In this document: in pieces, positions 10,120-20,880 of the stretch
Layout of the letters: the number at the start of each line of letters is the position of its first letter
Position numbering within the stretch: position 1 is the first letter of the stretch
Assembly (NCBI GenBank): GCA_028622995.1
Contig: JAJQJQ010000004.1
Coordinates: forward strand, 7,378,001-7,442,000
Direction of reading: 5' to 3'
DNA: 64,000 bases
Origin: Panagrolaimus kolymaensis
Taxonomy: Eukaryota; Nematoda; Chromadorea; Rhabditida; Panagrolaimidae
Made by a program: the position numbers and the translations under genes
Notes under the pieces: model-generated
The model's input: only the letters and a program-made list of their open reading frames with translations
Databases searched by the model: none
What the model was told of the DNA's origin: nothing

Positions 10120-11094
10120 TTACAACAGCCTAAGAATATCTAACGTTAATTCAGTACCAAGAAAACATGCGGCATTGGTTGGAAAAGCTCTTAACATCAC
10201 AGAAGTAAAACCGCGGAAAAATCCTTTAGGTCCTTCATGTTGCAAAATTTCGTGAACGACACTTCTCATACCATTAGGATATTTGCTTCCATGAGATGTT
10301 TGAAGACGAGATTTTATCACATCAACAGGAAGACATATCAACCATTGAGACATGCCAGCAAAGCCACCAGCAAATAAAGATGCAATTGGAGAAATCGTTG
10401 ATTTGTTACTTTTATCAGCGAAGATGTTTTTAAGTAATTCATAAACAGATATATAAACACCAGAAGATGGAATATCTAAAAATACATATGTATGAGTAAC
10501 TAGCAATCAAAATAAACGCATTTTACCTCTTATTAAAGTAGCCACAGATCCACGATAAAGATTTCGAATTCCACCTTCTTTAAATAACTTTTTCAGAGTA
10601 TCTAACGGACCATCATACTTTTTTATGTTTTCATTTGATTGTATTTGAAGAAGACATTTGATTCGTCCTACTGGAACTTTTATAACAGCTGTACATATTC
10701 CAGCAAATGCACCAGCATAAAAATTTTGAGCGTATGTATATTTTTCACCAGGTTCACTATTTTGAAATTTTCGTCCAAGAGAACAACCACCAAAGAATAT
10801 TGCTAAAATTGGAGCTGAACCAACTAGAGGTGTTACCATACCTTTATATAATCCCTAAAAATTAAACAAAGAAGTTAGATAAAAGGAATAAGAAAAAAAA
10901 CTCACACGAATTCCTTCATTTTTAACTGTTTTCTTAACACAATCCAAAGTTCCAGCATACATTCTTCCAGAATTTAAATTTGACATAATTTGAAGTCGAA
11001 CTTTCACAGTATCAAATGGATGTCCAGCTATGACAGAACAAATTCCACCAACTCCACCAGAAATAAAGTTTTCAATAAAATTTGTTTTTGACAT
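10120..11094 (-). CDS. Mitochondrial carrier, carnitine/acylcarnitine type, copy 2
   Basis: Same family and exon plan as copy 1: exons 11094-10906, 10854-10527 and 10475-10120, 290 aa. The first and third signatures are intact ([21 protein letters not shown]). The second reads PVGRIKCLLQ, with Gly at about residue 126 where the family has an acidic residue (PAERIKC in copies 1 and 4, PGERIKC in copy 3). In SLC25 carriers this acidic residue belongs to the matrix salt-bridge network, so copy 2 may gate differently, prefer another substrate, or be losing function. It is also the most diverged of the four in sequence. It is the downstream member of a same-strand tandem with copies 3 and 4; the spacing (about 370 bases to copy 3) gives no sign of co-transcription. 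Confidence 0.9.
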
Positions 11095-11465
11095 GTTTGA
11101 AAGGTTGCTGAGAAAGATGCGCTAAAAATGAAGGTGTTTTGAAAATTCTTTTAAACTAAAAAAAAGTGCAATAAAAAATGTGAAAAAATTTATTGTTTGG
11201 TGAATCGAAGGATGGAAATTTGCATTTAATGAAAGATCGTTTAATGAAATGAATATTTGGTGCTACTGTAGCAATTTGAATCTCACGATTTCTATCATTT
11301 TAGCATCAATAAGAAACTCGTCAAATTTTTCGTTATCAACCAATGATGCCTATTTATTGGTGGAAAAAAATGAACAAGCTAACTCCGATGTTTAAAAAAA
11401 AAAGAGATAGACAATAAACAACAACAATCATAACAACTTTATTAAGCAAAAAAATATGTTCATAA
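11095..11465. other. Intergenic spacer between carrier copies 2 and 3
   Basis: 371 bases, AT-rich, no gene seen. It holds the 5' flank of copy 2 and the 3' UTR of copy 3. The stretch near 11431-11460 (CTTTATTAA...) resembles the 3' flanks of copies 1 and 2. Confidence 0.6.
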
Positions 11466-12444
11466 TTACAAAAACCTAATAATTTCTAACGTTAATTCAA
11501 TACCAATGAAGCAAGCACCATTAGCTGGAAAAGCTCGTAACATAACAGGAGTAAAACCACGAAAAAAGCCTTTTATTCCTTCTTGTTGAAATATTTCTGG
11601 GATAACACTTCGACAACCATTTGGATATTTTCCTTTAGGAGCAGTTTGAAGACGAGATTTAACGACATCAGCAGGTATGGAGACTGCAAATGAAGATAAT
11701 CCAGCACAACCACCTGAGAATAAAGCAGCTAATGGAGATATCGTTGAATTATTGCTTTTGTCGGTGAAGTGAGTTTTAATTAATTCGTAAACAGAAATAT
11801 AAACGCCAGAAGATGGAATATCTAAAAGTACAGTGGTTGTTAATGGCTGGCAAAAAAATTCTAACCTCTCATCAAAGTAGCTACAGATCCACGATAAAGA
11901 TTACGCATTCCACCTTCTTTATATAGCTTTTTCACAGCATCCAAGGGACCAGTGTATTTTTTTGAAGAACCATAAGATTGAACTTGAAGAAGACATTTGA
12001 TTCGTTCACCAGGAATAGATATAACAGCCGTACATATTCCAGCAAATGCACCAGCTTTGAAATTTTGAAAAGTCGTTAGCTTTTGATTTGGATGAGTTTG
12101 TTGTAACCATTTACCAACAGAACAACTACCAAAGAAAATGGCAAAAAGTGGTGCTGAACCAATCACAGGTGTTGCCATTCCTTTATATAATGCCTAAAAA
12201 TGAAAATAATGGAAAATGTTAAAGAGCAAAAAAGACAAAATTAACTTACAAGGAATCCTTCATTTTTGATAGTTTTTCTTGCACAATCCAAAGCTCCAGT
12301 ATACATTCGTTCGGCACCAGGAAGAGGTTTAGGCATAGTTTGAAGTCGAACTTTAATTGTGTCAAATGGATGTCCAGTTGCGATACAGCATGTTCCACCA
12401 ACTCCACCAGCAACAAAGTTTTCAATAAAATTGGTTTTTGACAT
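11466..12444 (-). CDS. Mitochondrial carrier, carnitine/acylcarnitine type, copy 3
   Basis: Exons 12444-12250, 12193-11866 and 11821-11466 join in phase to 292 aa; exon 1 is two codons longer than in the paralogues. Signatures are [21 protein letters not shown] and [10 protein letters not shown]. The second matches the classic carnitine/acylcarnitine form best of the four, so this copy is the likeliest to keep the ancestral activity of exchanging acylcarnitines for carnitine across the inner mitochondrial membrane. It keeps the [10 protein letters not shown] start. The frame ends ...LEIIRFL then stop, against IIRLL or ILRLL in the others. It lies between copies 2 and 4 on the same strand. Substrate is inferred. 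Confidence 0.9.
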
Positions 12445-12617
12445 GGATTTTCTTTTGAACACTTTTGCACTAAAAAATGAAAAAAATGAAATGATGTTGG
12501 GAAGTGGAGAAATAAAACGTGAATGACAAAAGGGACAAAAACACAGAAGTAAAAAGCAAATTTTGTTGCTTCCAGAATCGGTTTGAGAACGAACATTTTT
12601 TTTCTAACAATTTATTT

Positions 12618-13586
12618 TTACAATAGCCTTATTATATAAAACGTTAATTCGATTCCAAAAAAACATGCAGCATTGGCAGGGAAAGCTCGAAACATTCCAG
12701 GAACAAAACCTCTGAAGAAACCACGAAATCCATCTTGTTTGAATATTTCTTGAACGGCGCTTTGAATTCCATTTGGATATTTTCCTATAGGAGCAGTTTG
12801 AAGACGAGATTTAATGACATCAGCGGGAATACAGGCAGAACATGAAATAACGCCAGCAAAGCCACCAGCAAAAAAAGATGCTATTGGTGATAATGTTGTA
12901 TCACTTTTGTTTATGGAGAATTGATTTTTGAGATATTCATAAATACAAATATAAAGGCCAGAAGATGGAATATCTAAAAATATATTGGTTAATGGCTGAG
13001 AGCAAAAAAAAACTTTTACCTCTCAACAAAGTAGCTACAGATCCACGATAAAGGTTTCGAATTCCGCCTTCTTTGTATAGCTTTTTTACAACATCCAAAG
13101 GTCCATCATACTTTTTCATATTTTCGTTTGATTGAATTTGAAGAAGGCATTTGATTCGTTCAGCAGGTATTGCTATGACAGCTGTACATATTCCAGCAAA
13201 TGCACCAGCATTAAAATTTTGAATAAATGTAAGTTTCTCGTCATGATGAGTTTGTTGAAGCCGTCGACCAACAGAACAACTACCAAAGAAAATTGCATTT
13301 AGTGGAGTTGAACCAACAAGAGGTGTTACCATTCCTTTATATAATGCCTAAAAATGGAATGGTAAAAGCAATAAAGTTTACCAATTAAAACATTTACTCG
13401 AAATCCCTCATTTTTGATAGTTTTTTTTACACAATCCCAAGCTCCACTATACGTTGGTCCATTTCCATTAGATGACATAGTTTGAAGACGAACTTTCACG
13501 GTATCAAAAGGATGTCCTGTTGCAATACAGCATGCTCCACCAACTCCACCAGCAACAAAGTTTTCAAAAAAATTGGTTTTTGACAT
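12618..13586 (-). CDS. Mitochondrial carrier, carnitine/acylcarnitine type, copy 4
   Basis: Exons 13586-13398, 13347-13020 and 12973-12618 give 290 aa. Coding sequence and both introns are nearly identical to copy 1 at 3427-4395; for example, the intron around 12974-13019 matches 3783-3828. Differences are few: FVAGG for FFAGG in exon 1 and several substitutions in exon 3 ([10 protein letters not shown] for GQYPNGIQSV). The 3' flank differs from the other copies and lacks their CTTTATTAA block, so the duplicated segment ends close to the stop codon on that side. Function as for copy 1: SLC25 transport across the inner mitochondrial membrane, with carnitine/acylcarnitine the likely substrates by resemblance. 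Confidence 0.9.
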
Positions 13587-13853
13587 GATTTTCTGTTTGA
13601 ACACTTTGAATGTGCAGCACTCACTAAAAATGAACGAATGTTAGAAAAACAAAAAGTAAAGGAAGAAGAAAATGTAAATAAAGAAAAGAAATGCAAATTG
13701 CTTTTTACAATTATTCCCATTTTCAGATTATGGTAAAAGCTGCATGTGATGTGGCAAGTACAAATCAAAAACATAAACACAAAGCAAAAAATACAAAAGT
13801 CAATTTTTATTCATTACAAATGATATAATATACATAGTTAGATTAGGAAGTTA

Positions 13854-14533
13854 TTAGAGATTAGTGAGAACCCATGCGATCAAGATGGAGACGAGAACTT
13901 GAGGGAAGCCAAAATGATTGAAGGTTCCACTATAAGTACAGTCGTCTTTAGCATTCTTATTACCTTTTGAATTGAAAGTGTTGATGAAAATTGGAAGATT
14001 GGAGGATGTCTAAAAACCACAATGAATATAATCAAAAAGCAAAAAGAAAAAAGTAAACTTACAAAACCAGGAAGTTGAGTTTCAGCACAATTTTCACCAT
14101 TTTCACAAGTGATGAAATATGATTGTTCATCAAGATGCCAGCTATTCGTTTTAGTTGAGATTGAAGAAGCATTGCTGGAAAGAGCATCAGCACAAGCATC
14201 ACGGAAATTTTTGTAGCATCCAGAACCAACCATAATCTTGTTATCTTTGACCCGGCATGAAAATGTTGCACATCCATCTTCGCACGTTACAGATTCAGCA
14301 TTAACAGCACCAAGTTTAGTGAAGTAATCTAAAAAAAGCAATCAATGAGAAAAGAAGAGATAAAGGAAAAAAGTAAACATACCAGAATGATTGAAACTTC
14401 CAGAAGCCAAACACATTCCTCTCTTGTTGCAAGTTGAAGAAACAGCTTCAGCACCAGGAAGAAAACCAATTAGTAAAAGAACAGAAGTCAAAATCATAAG
14501 ACGACGAGTACCAGCAGCAGCGACGACAGCCAT
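13854..14533 (-). CDS. Secreted cysteine-rich protein, possibly GPI-anchored
   Basis: Exons 14533-14383, 14328-14063 and 14009-13854 join in phase to 190 aa. Residues 1 to about 30 form a signal peptide (LMILTSVLLLIGFLPGAEA). The body has about eleven cysteines, including TCEDGCATFSC, SGCYKNF and ITCENGENC. The last 18 residues are hydrophobic (VLVSILIAWVL) with almost nothing after them, as in GPI-anchor signals. The spacing recalls Ly6/uPAR-like nematode surface proteins, but I cannot assign it to that fold with confidence. A short motif is echoed at both ends: SGSFNHS in exon 1 and SGTFNHF in exon 3. Role unknown; extracellular or cell-surface location is inferred from the signal peptide and tail. 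Confidence 0.75.
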
Positions 14534-14913
14534 CGTGAATCAATCAATCCGTTTGGAAATGAAAGAAAATTTTGTGCATTAGTTTCTTTTATAGCAAAAA
14601 CATGGCTGCTAAAAATTTGCATCGTCTCAAACGCATTTTTTACATGGAAAAAAAAAGACTTCATTTCGGCTTCTTTGAAATGATATCAAAATTTTTTGGC
14701 GACATTCATCGTCATTCTTGAAACGAAAACAGTATGACTTTTTGCTTGCCTAAAATTTTCCAACTAACCCACAGAAAGCTTCTTTTTTCCAACTTCAAGC
14801 TTCAAGATTCTTCAGGCTTTACAAGATTTAATTTTACGTCTGATTTTGATATTTATTGAAAAAGTTCTCTATTTGAAACATCCTCCAGCTAAAGATTTCG
14901 ACGAAGATAAAAT

Positions 14914-16721
14914 ATGGGATCTCAAGATGGAAAACGAAAAAAGGGTTATTTAGGTTAGTTTGTTTACCCATAATTAACTATTTTTAAAAGCATTTACTTT
15001 CAGAATCAAATGGAAGAGTTCGTCATGGTCCACTCAAATCTACTGCTGTAAATTTTGTTGGTGTTGAAGAAGGCAAAGCAATCAACTTTAATTCATTGGA
15101 AGCTCAATTTGCTTTTTGTACAACAAGGCTAGCTTTACAAGCCAATGATGATGGAGAAGATATATGCTTTAAAGACTTTCTGAAACCGGAATACAACGAT
15201 GAATGTAAATTTGGTGAAGGAGAATTGGATCCTGTGTTGGTTAAAAATCTCGAGGAAATGAATGTCATCACAATGCGACCTATTCAAATTGCAACTTATC
15301 AAGCTTGTTTCTATCAACCTCCACCCGAAGTACATGCTCATCCTGATTTCATTGGAATTAGCAGCACTGGATCTGGCAAAACTGTTTCGTTTCTCGTTCC
15401 AGCTATTCAAAAATGTTTATCCATGGTTGGAAGAAATGAGGATCCTGAAAGAACACCAAAAGTTTTGATCTTTGCCCATTCAATTCCTTTGGTCGTGAAC
15501 ATCTATCAAACAGCTGTGAAACTTGCTGAAGGAACTCCACTTATTATTAAAATGATCACTGGTGGCAAAGCTTTTTTGAGAGATAGCTTCTTTGATATTG
15601 GAATCTGTACCATGGGAAGATATTTGGCTCATAATGATCCTAAAAAAGAAGATGATGACGATGGTGTTAGAATTTGTTTGGATGAATTAGAATATTTGAT
15701 CATTGATGAAGCTGATAAACTTTCTGAATCTCATACATTTCGTAAAATTTTTAACGCCATCAAAGAAGAAGAACCTGTAAGTTTTATCATTCATTTTTCA
15801 AAAAACATGTTTGATTGACTTTATCTTTTTTAGGATGTAATCACGATGCTTTTCTCAGCAACTTACAGCACCAATATCGAAGCATTTGTAAACAAAAAGA
15901 ATTATTATCAATTTGCTTGTGGAAGCATCAATGAAGTTTCTTCTTCGATTATTCAATATTTTTGGCAATGCAACACCAAATCGGATTCAAAAATTTATGG
16001 TGGTTTCTGTGGCAAAATTCTCGTCCTACCTTATGATGCTGGTGAAATTCCTCATCCATTCGATTTACTTTACACGTTCATCAAAGATACATTGTTCAAG
16101 AAATCCAAAAAGAAGAAAGTTATAATCTTTGTAAAGAAAATTTGTTTGGCTGATATGATTGCTCAACGTCTCAAAGTATATGGATTTGATGCTATTGCAG
16201 TTCATGGGTAAGTTTTTGCTTCTTAATTTGGATTATAATAATGTTTGTTTGTTTTTTAGAAACCAACCTGCTTACAAACGAGAAGAATATCTTCAACAAT
16301 TCATTTCTGGTGGCATTCGAATTCTCGTTGGAACAAATTTGTTAACTCGTGGTACAGATATTGATGTTGATTATGTTATCAACTATGACCTTCCAGATGA
16401 TTATGTTGATTATGTTCATCGTTGTGGAAGAACTGGAAGAAATCAAAAGAAAGGTACTGCTATAACTTTTGTTGATCCTAATGAACCAAAAGATTATAAT
16501 CTCATGACACTTCAAAGTATTGCATCGGTAAGAGCACTTTTTCTTTCACTTTCTAAAGTTTTATCATTCTTCATTTTTAGAAATTGGATGATGATAAAGT
16601 TTCTGATTTCATGCTCCCTTATGTTCAACAAGCCAAAGCCGTTCTTGAAGCTGCACATCAACAATATCAAGAAATGTTCTCAGATGACGATTATGAAAAA
16701 GAAATTGATTATGGTTATTAA
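14914..16721 (+). CDS. DEAD-box RNA helicase
   Basis: ATP-dependent RNA helicase of superfamily 2. Exons 14914-14953, 15004-15776, 15834-16207, 16260-16527 and 16581-16721 join in phase to 531 aa. Motifs in order: Q-motif region (MRPIQIATYQ), I (STGSGKT), Ib (TMGR instead of the usual TPGR), II (IIDEADKL), III (SAT), IV (VIIFVKK), V (RGTDID) and VI (HRCGRTGRN). Motif Ia is poorly conserved (FAHSIPLV in place of PTREL), so the protein is a diverged member, though the ATPase residues are intact. A short charged C-terminus (EMFSDDDYEKEIDYGY) follows. It resembles the Vasa/DDX3-type layout, but I would not name an orthologue. An AATAAA signal lies near 16793. Confidence 0.93.
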
Positions 16722-16792
16722 TCCTTTGTTATTATTACTTTTCTGTTAAATTTTGTTCATTCTTTATGTGTATTGTTAATTTTTGTTTTATA

Positions 16793-16798
16793 AATAAA
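16793..16798 (+). terminator. Poly(A) signal AATAAA of the DEAD-box gene
   Basis: AATAAA lies about 70 bases after the stop codon at 16721 and is followed by T-rich sequence. Confidence 0.6.
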
Positions 16799-16846
16799 TG
16801 TTTGTTTGAAATTAATTTGACCTTTTTTATCATTCGATTGTCAGGC

Positions 16847-16924
16847 ATGGATGGTTTCCATCATCATAATCCGGGGATGTTGGCCTTTTATGAGGCGACG
16901 ACAAACCTCGTTCAACGATGTTAG
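16847..16924 (+). other. Possible first exon of the HMG-like gene
   Basis: Short frame (25 codons, TAG at 16922) directly after TTGTCAG, more GC-rich than its surroundings and therefore coding-looking. Splicing from 16919 to 17073 would keep phase with the HMG-like frame. The acceptor context (AATTAACTACAG) is weak, so this stays a hypothesis. Confidence 0.3.
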
Positions 16925-16996
16925 TTTTTTTCTAGAAACTTTTTTGTCTCAAATTTTTAAAAACTAAAAAATTGTTTATTTTTTTTTCCAACTTTC

Positions 16997-17389
16997 ATGG
17001 AACCATCCTCATCTTCATCAACTTCAAATTCAATTACAATGAATTGGTGGACATCGCCTGAATTAACTACAGCTGTATTTTCTCCTCAACAGTGTACATG
17101 GGAAGAAGCAGAAAAACTTGGTGATAAAGCTACTAAAGCTCCTGTATTATATTCAAATGTTATGTATCCATTTTTAAAAGAACAATATCCACTATGGGAA
17201 GATCGTTTACAAGTGATTTATTCAATTTGGAGAAAGCTGAAAATTGAACAAAAAGTTTTTTATGCTCAAAAAGCTCGTGATAATCGTCGTCAACTTTATG
17301 ATGAAGGAGGAATGAAAGAAAATGGAGAAGGAGATGTGAACTCAGATTTAGCTGAAATTGAAGGAATGTTATCCAATCTCAATGTGTGA
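16997..17389 (+). CDS. Small HMG-box-like protein
   Basis: Single open frame of 130 aa. Residues about 50-100 read like an HMG box (a Pro, then VIYSIWRKLKIEQKVFYAQKARDNRR), closest in feel to the HMG module of KMT2C/D methyltransferases. The C-terminus is acidic (DLAEIEGMLSNLNV). The start is uncertain. An upstream ATG at 16847, just behind a CAG acceptor, opens a 25-codon frame (MDGFHHHNPGMLAFYEAT...). If its GTTAGT at 16920 is a donor and the CAG ending at 17072 an acceptor, that exon joins this frame in phase and replaces the first 25 residues. The last 38 bases of the coding sequence are copied at 23494-23533 as part of a duplicated block. DNA or chromatin binding is inferred only. Confidence 0.6.
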   Translation: MEPSSSSSTSNSITMNWWTSPELTTAVFSPQQCTWEEAEKLGDKATKAPVLYSNVMYPFLKEQYPLWEDRLQVIYSIWRKLKIEQKVFYAQKARDNRRQLYDEGGMKENGEGDVNSDLAEIEGMLSNLNV

Positions 17390-17616
17390 TAATGGAATTA
17401 TGCATAATCTCTCTTTTTGTTCTGTTTATTTGCTTGTTTTTCGCTTTGTTTCGTCGGGTTTATAAAGTTTGACCTTAAAAAGGTCGTTAGTAAAAATACT
17501 ATTTTTAACTTTGTTATCATCATTTTTTCATTGGTTAGAAACCATTCTTTTACTTTTGCTTCCGTTTTTCTTTCGTTCTCACCTTTTTCTAACTTGTCAT
17601 TGTTCATTTTCAGAAA

Positions 17617-18052
17617 ATGTCAGGACCATCAATTCCATCTCGAATTCTCCATGCTACTCGTGGTTTATCTCAACCTACTGCATATGGTAAACGTATTGAT
17701 CGACTTTCAAATAGAATTTTTGGCGAGGTAAAACATCTTCATCCACTTTTTTTATTGCTTTATTAATCAATCATTCATGTTTTAGGTTATTCGTCCAACT
17801 GATCTTAGATCACATAAAGTTGTCCGTGTAATGTCTGCTGAACCTTTGGAACAACAAGAACATCGAACAGTCGCATATTTTCCTAATTTACCAATGTTCC
17901 ATTATTTAACAAAAATGCTTCGAATCCATGGTCTTTTCTTTGATGATCACGTAATTTGGAGAAAAGTTCAAGATGAGCTTAAAGTTCTTCGAGGAAAAGT
18001 TGTTCATCCTCCTATTGGTCAAGGAAAGCGTGCATTATTACGTAAGAAATGA
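17617..18052 (+). CDS. mrps-33: Mitochondrial small ribosomal subunit protein S33, copy 1
   Basis: Component of the mitochondrial small ribosomal subunit. Exons 17617-17727 and 17786-18052 give 125 aa. Family features are clear: the RIFGEV segment near residue 34, a YFPNLPMFHYL stretch, LRIHGLFFDDH, and a basic end (GQGKRALLRKK). The start is chosen because TTTTCAG at 17608-17613 lies four bases before the ATG, as expected for trans-splicing or the end of an outron. AATAAA for polyadenylation lies at 18103. The gene follows the HMG-like gene by 227 bases on the same strand. A second copy with its own acceptor and poly(A) signal lies at 23778-24212; the two proteins differ at only a few positions (MSAEP/MAAEP, VVHPP/VVNPP). 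Confidence 0.93.
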
Positions 18053-18102
18053 AGCCTCGTTTATTTCCATTGTCAATATTTTAGTTGTTTATGTATTTTT
18101 GT

Positions 18103-18108
18103 AATAAA
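18103..18108 (+). terminator. Poly(A) signal AATAAA of S33 copy 1
   Basis: AATAAA lies 51 bases after the stop codon. The same signal is kept in copy 2 at 24263-24268. Confidence 0.6.
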
Positions 18109-18159
18109 CTTGTAAACTTGAATGATGTGTTTTTGATGGAGTGATGTAAGGAAGAATTT

Positions 18160-18629
18160 AATAACTTTGGATAAAATAAAAGGTTTTGTTACTTTCACCA
18201 AAGCAAGAGTAAATCTCATGATAGTAAAACTTTTTTTAACTAACATGTTTACAAATTTTTTTTTTCATTCCGATAGATGGTGATCATGAAGGTGGACTAT
18301 AAAAAGTATTCGAAATATGCCTACTGATTCTTATGTAAACTTATTTATTGATTGTTGTTGATTGAAAGTGGTTGTTTTTAACCATAATTTTTCATTTGGG
18401 TGGGATTGGGTAAAAACAAAAATTGAGAAAAAGGGCCATTCTCCTTTCCATTTTAAGTATGAGAAAATAGCTTTAAGGTATGTGAGAATATTTCTTCAAT
18501 CTTATCCCAAATGAATGATTTACCATCGAAAAACAAAAACTTTAGTTTTATATTTTGAATATAAATCACTTAGTCGGTTGTTGGCTGCCACCAATTTTGG
18601 TTTTGCAAAAAACAATTATTTGGAAGAAG
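18160..18629. other. Intergenic region between S33 copy 1 and the HAT-like gene
   Basis: About 470 bases, AT-rich, no gene seen. The HAT-like reading frame is open upstream to 18555, but this extension (MNINHLVGCWLPP...) does not look like protein of the family. Confidence 0.5.
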
Positions 18630-19950
18630 ATGCCATTGCCACAGGAATATTTAGATGCTATAAATAAAATTGAACAAAAAATATTAAATCATCAACCGCC
18701 GCCAAAATTGGTGGAAATACGTAAATGTTTTCAAGAAATTGCATCCAAATTCACAATGCTACCCCAACATTGGATTCAATGGGCGAGGTTAAAAATTTTT
18801 TGTTTCTATTAATGAAGAGATACTTAACTTCTTTTTTTTTTGTAGGTTAGAGAAAACCCGTGATCGATTTAATGATTTTGATGAAAGGCAATTAAATTTT
18901 CATTTGGAGCATATTCAATCTCAAGCTTTATCATGCTTTTATCATAAGGATTTATTTTTAATTAATAGGAAAATGTTTGAAAATATTCATTCATGGGAGG
19001 AGATAAGTGAATTTCATAATCGATTGTTTGATCACTTTTATTTTGCAACATCGGAAAGCAGAAATGAAAAGCTTTTCACCTCTCCACATAAATATGTTAA
19101 ATGGTTAATCCGTGATTATGATAGAATGTCATGTAAGCTTTCTGGAGAAATAAAAATTATAAAACGCGTTCTAATTTTTTTTCTATGATTTTTAGTGAAA
19201 CCAATATCCCCAAAAATCATGGAAAAGCATCAAAAAGCAGTTGAATTTTATGAAAGCATCAAATTAAAATCCATTGAAGAATATGCTCATCTTTTGCCTG
19301 AAGTTGATTTTGCAATTGAATGCATTGAATGGGAACTTGGAAAAAATCCTTTATCAAAAGATTTTTGGAAATTTTATATAAACTTTTTGCAAAATAAATC
19401 TCAATTAAAAAAAGATTTACTCAATGTTTATTCTCGATATTGTCGATTATTTATTTATGATAAAAATATGAGAAATGAATATTTGGTGGAAATTAAAAAA
19501 CTTGATGATTCATTGATGGATGTTACAAAATGGTGGATAGATTATATTGGAATTGAAAAGCATTTTGGTTGTCCCAAAGTTGCTTTATATTTATTAAATG
19601 TTTTAAAAGCGAGGAAAGCAAAATTTGGAAATACATTATTTTCAAGATTTTTTGAAAATGTATCTTCCATTTTTCAAATTTTAAATCAAAGTTTAAATTC
19701 AAATTATCCGATACAAAGCAACTTGTCTTTGGATGAAATTGACATACCTCGCACAACTTTTTTGAATGTTAAAATTGATTACACCAAAGGTTTGACAGAC
19801 GCTTACATTGAAATATTGAAAAGTTCCTTAAACATATTTAAATATTTTAAGATCCCATTCAACCTAAACCTTCAAATATTAAACCGTGGCAGTTTAAAAA
19901 ATATTATTTATCAAAAAATCAAAATTTATCTTTACCTAATCCAATCATGA
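18630..19950 (+). CDS. HAT-repeat-like protein (SART3/PRPF39-like), 3' end uncertain
   Basis: Exons 18630-18787, 18846-19132 and 19196-19950 join in phase to 399 aa. Helical repeat segments recall the half-a-TPR repeats of RNA-processing factors: LPQHWIQWARLEKTRD near residue 45 (compare W-x-x-W...E in SART3) and NPLSKDFWKFYINFLQ with LLNVYSRYCRLF near residues 205-240 (compare PRPF39). If so it would act in spliceosome assembly or recycling, but it is much shorter than either family and lacks RRM and LSm-interaction parts. The last about 35 codons overlap, in another frame, the N-terminal part of the next gene (DPIQPKPSNIKPW...), so the real 3' end probably lies before about 19850 or the gene has been truncated by that neighbour. 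Assignment tentative. Confidence 0.5.
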
Positions 19951-20880
19951 ATTACATTTATGATTTTGCAAATAATCACCTCAAATATTGTATTTTCTTT
20001 CAAACATGCAAATTTTTATTTTATCAAAGAAAGCAAATATTTTGTCATAATCTTTCTATCACAACGAAATGCAAAACATTGCCGACATTTATTGAACATT
20101 CTTTATACTTACATCCAAAACACTTTGATAAAGTTAAATTAAAAAATTACCGTATAAAAAATCTTTTAAAAATTAGAGGAGGAAACAGTGATTTGATTTC
20201 AAAAATTATTAAAACAATTAATTGTTCAGAAATCAAATATATTATGCTTCATTTTCAAACAATAACTTTGAAAGAACTTAATTTGCTGCCATGTAATCAA
20301 ATTAACTATTCAGAATTAATCCGTGTTACAATCACAGATACAAATGCACAGATTTTTTTGGTTGAAGATTTACTTCCTTTATTTCCAAATGCTACGACAA
20401 AGATGTAAGAATCTTTTTTTTGTTTGCGAAATTTATTAACAAACAAAAAAAAAATAAAGTGAAAAAGGAAGAAGGCATTAACTTCTTTATTTTTTGGTTG
20501 GGGAATTTATTATTTTTCCCATCTCTAAAAATATCAAAAAGCTGCTTTAAAAATTTTTTTCTTTTAGAATTATCACAGATAATTTCGCAGAAAGTTCATC
20601 AAAAAATTTATCAAAAATTCATTTTCCTGTTAAATTAATTGATGTAGTATTGTACACAATTCCCGAAACTTTCGATTCAAACGATTTTGTTGAATTTTTA
20701 AAAGTAATTTTTGTACCTTTGGAAATTTTTAAAAAAGCTACTATTATTTAGGTTAATGTTAAAGATTTTGGGAGAATTTATCTTAAATTTCACCCAACAA
20801 CCAATAACGACTTTCAAGAAAATTTTCAAATAAATATTAAAGATTCTTTACCATGGTTGACAGTAGTGATAGACAAATAA
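19851..20880 (+). CDS. F-box-like lineage-specific family protein, locus 1
   Basis: Exons about 19851-20404, 20568-20703 and 20752-20880. From the only in-frame ATG (19947) the product is 240 aa, but the family core starts earlier: LSLPNPIMNYIYDFANNHLKY lies across the ATG, so either translation starts in an unseen upstream exon or this copy has lost its start. The core resembles the N-terminus of the locus at 38747-39591 (FSLPNPIISYISENP...TCKYFF), and both have a long diverged C-terminal part. I associate this arrangement with a large F-box-like family in Panagrolaimus-type nematodes, where the N-terminal helices would contact an SCF ubiquitin ligase. That role is inference. The frame DPIQPKPSNIKPWQ immediately follows TTTTAAG, a usable acceptor. 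Confidence 0.55.

Larger units (their letters stand above)
17352..18160 (+). repeat. Duplicated block A, source-like copy (HMG tail plus S33)
   Basis: About 0.8 kb, from the last codons of the HMG-like gene through S33 and its poly(A) site, matches 23494-24320 in direct orientation. This copy is taken as the source because here the HMG tail is still part of a complete reading frame. Similarity is highest in exons and falls in the spacer and intron, so the duplication is not brand new. Confidence 0.85.
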
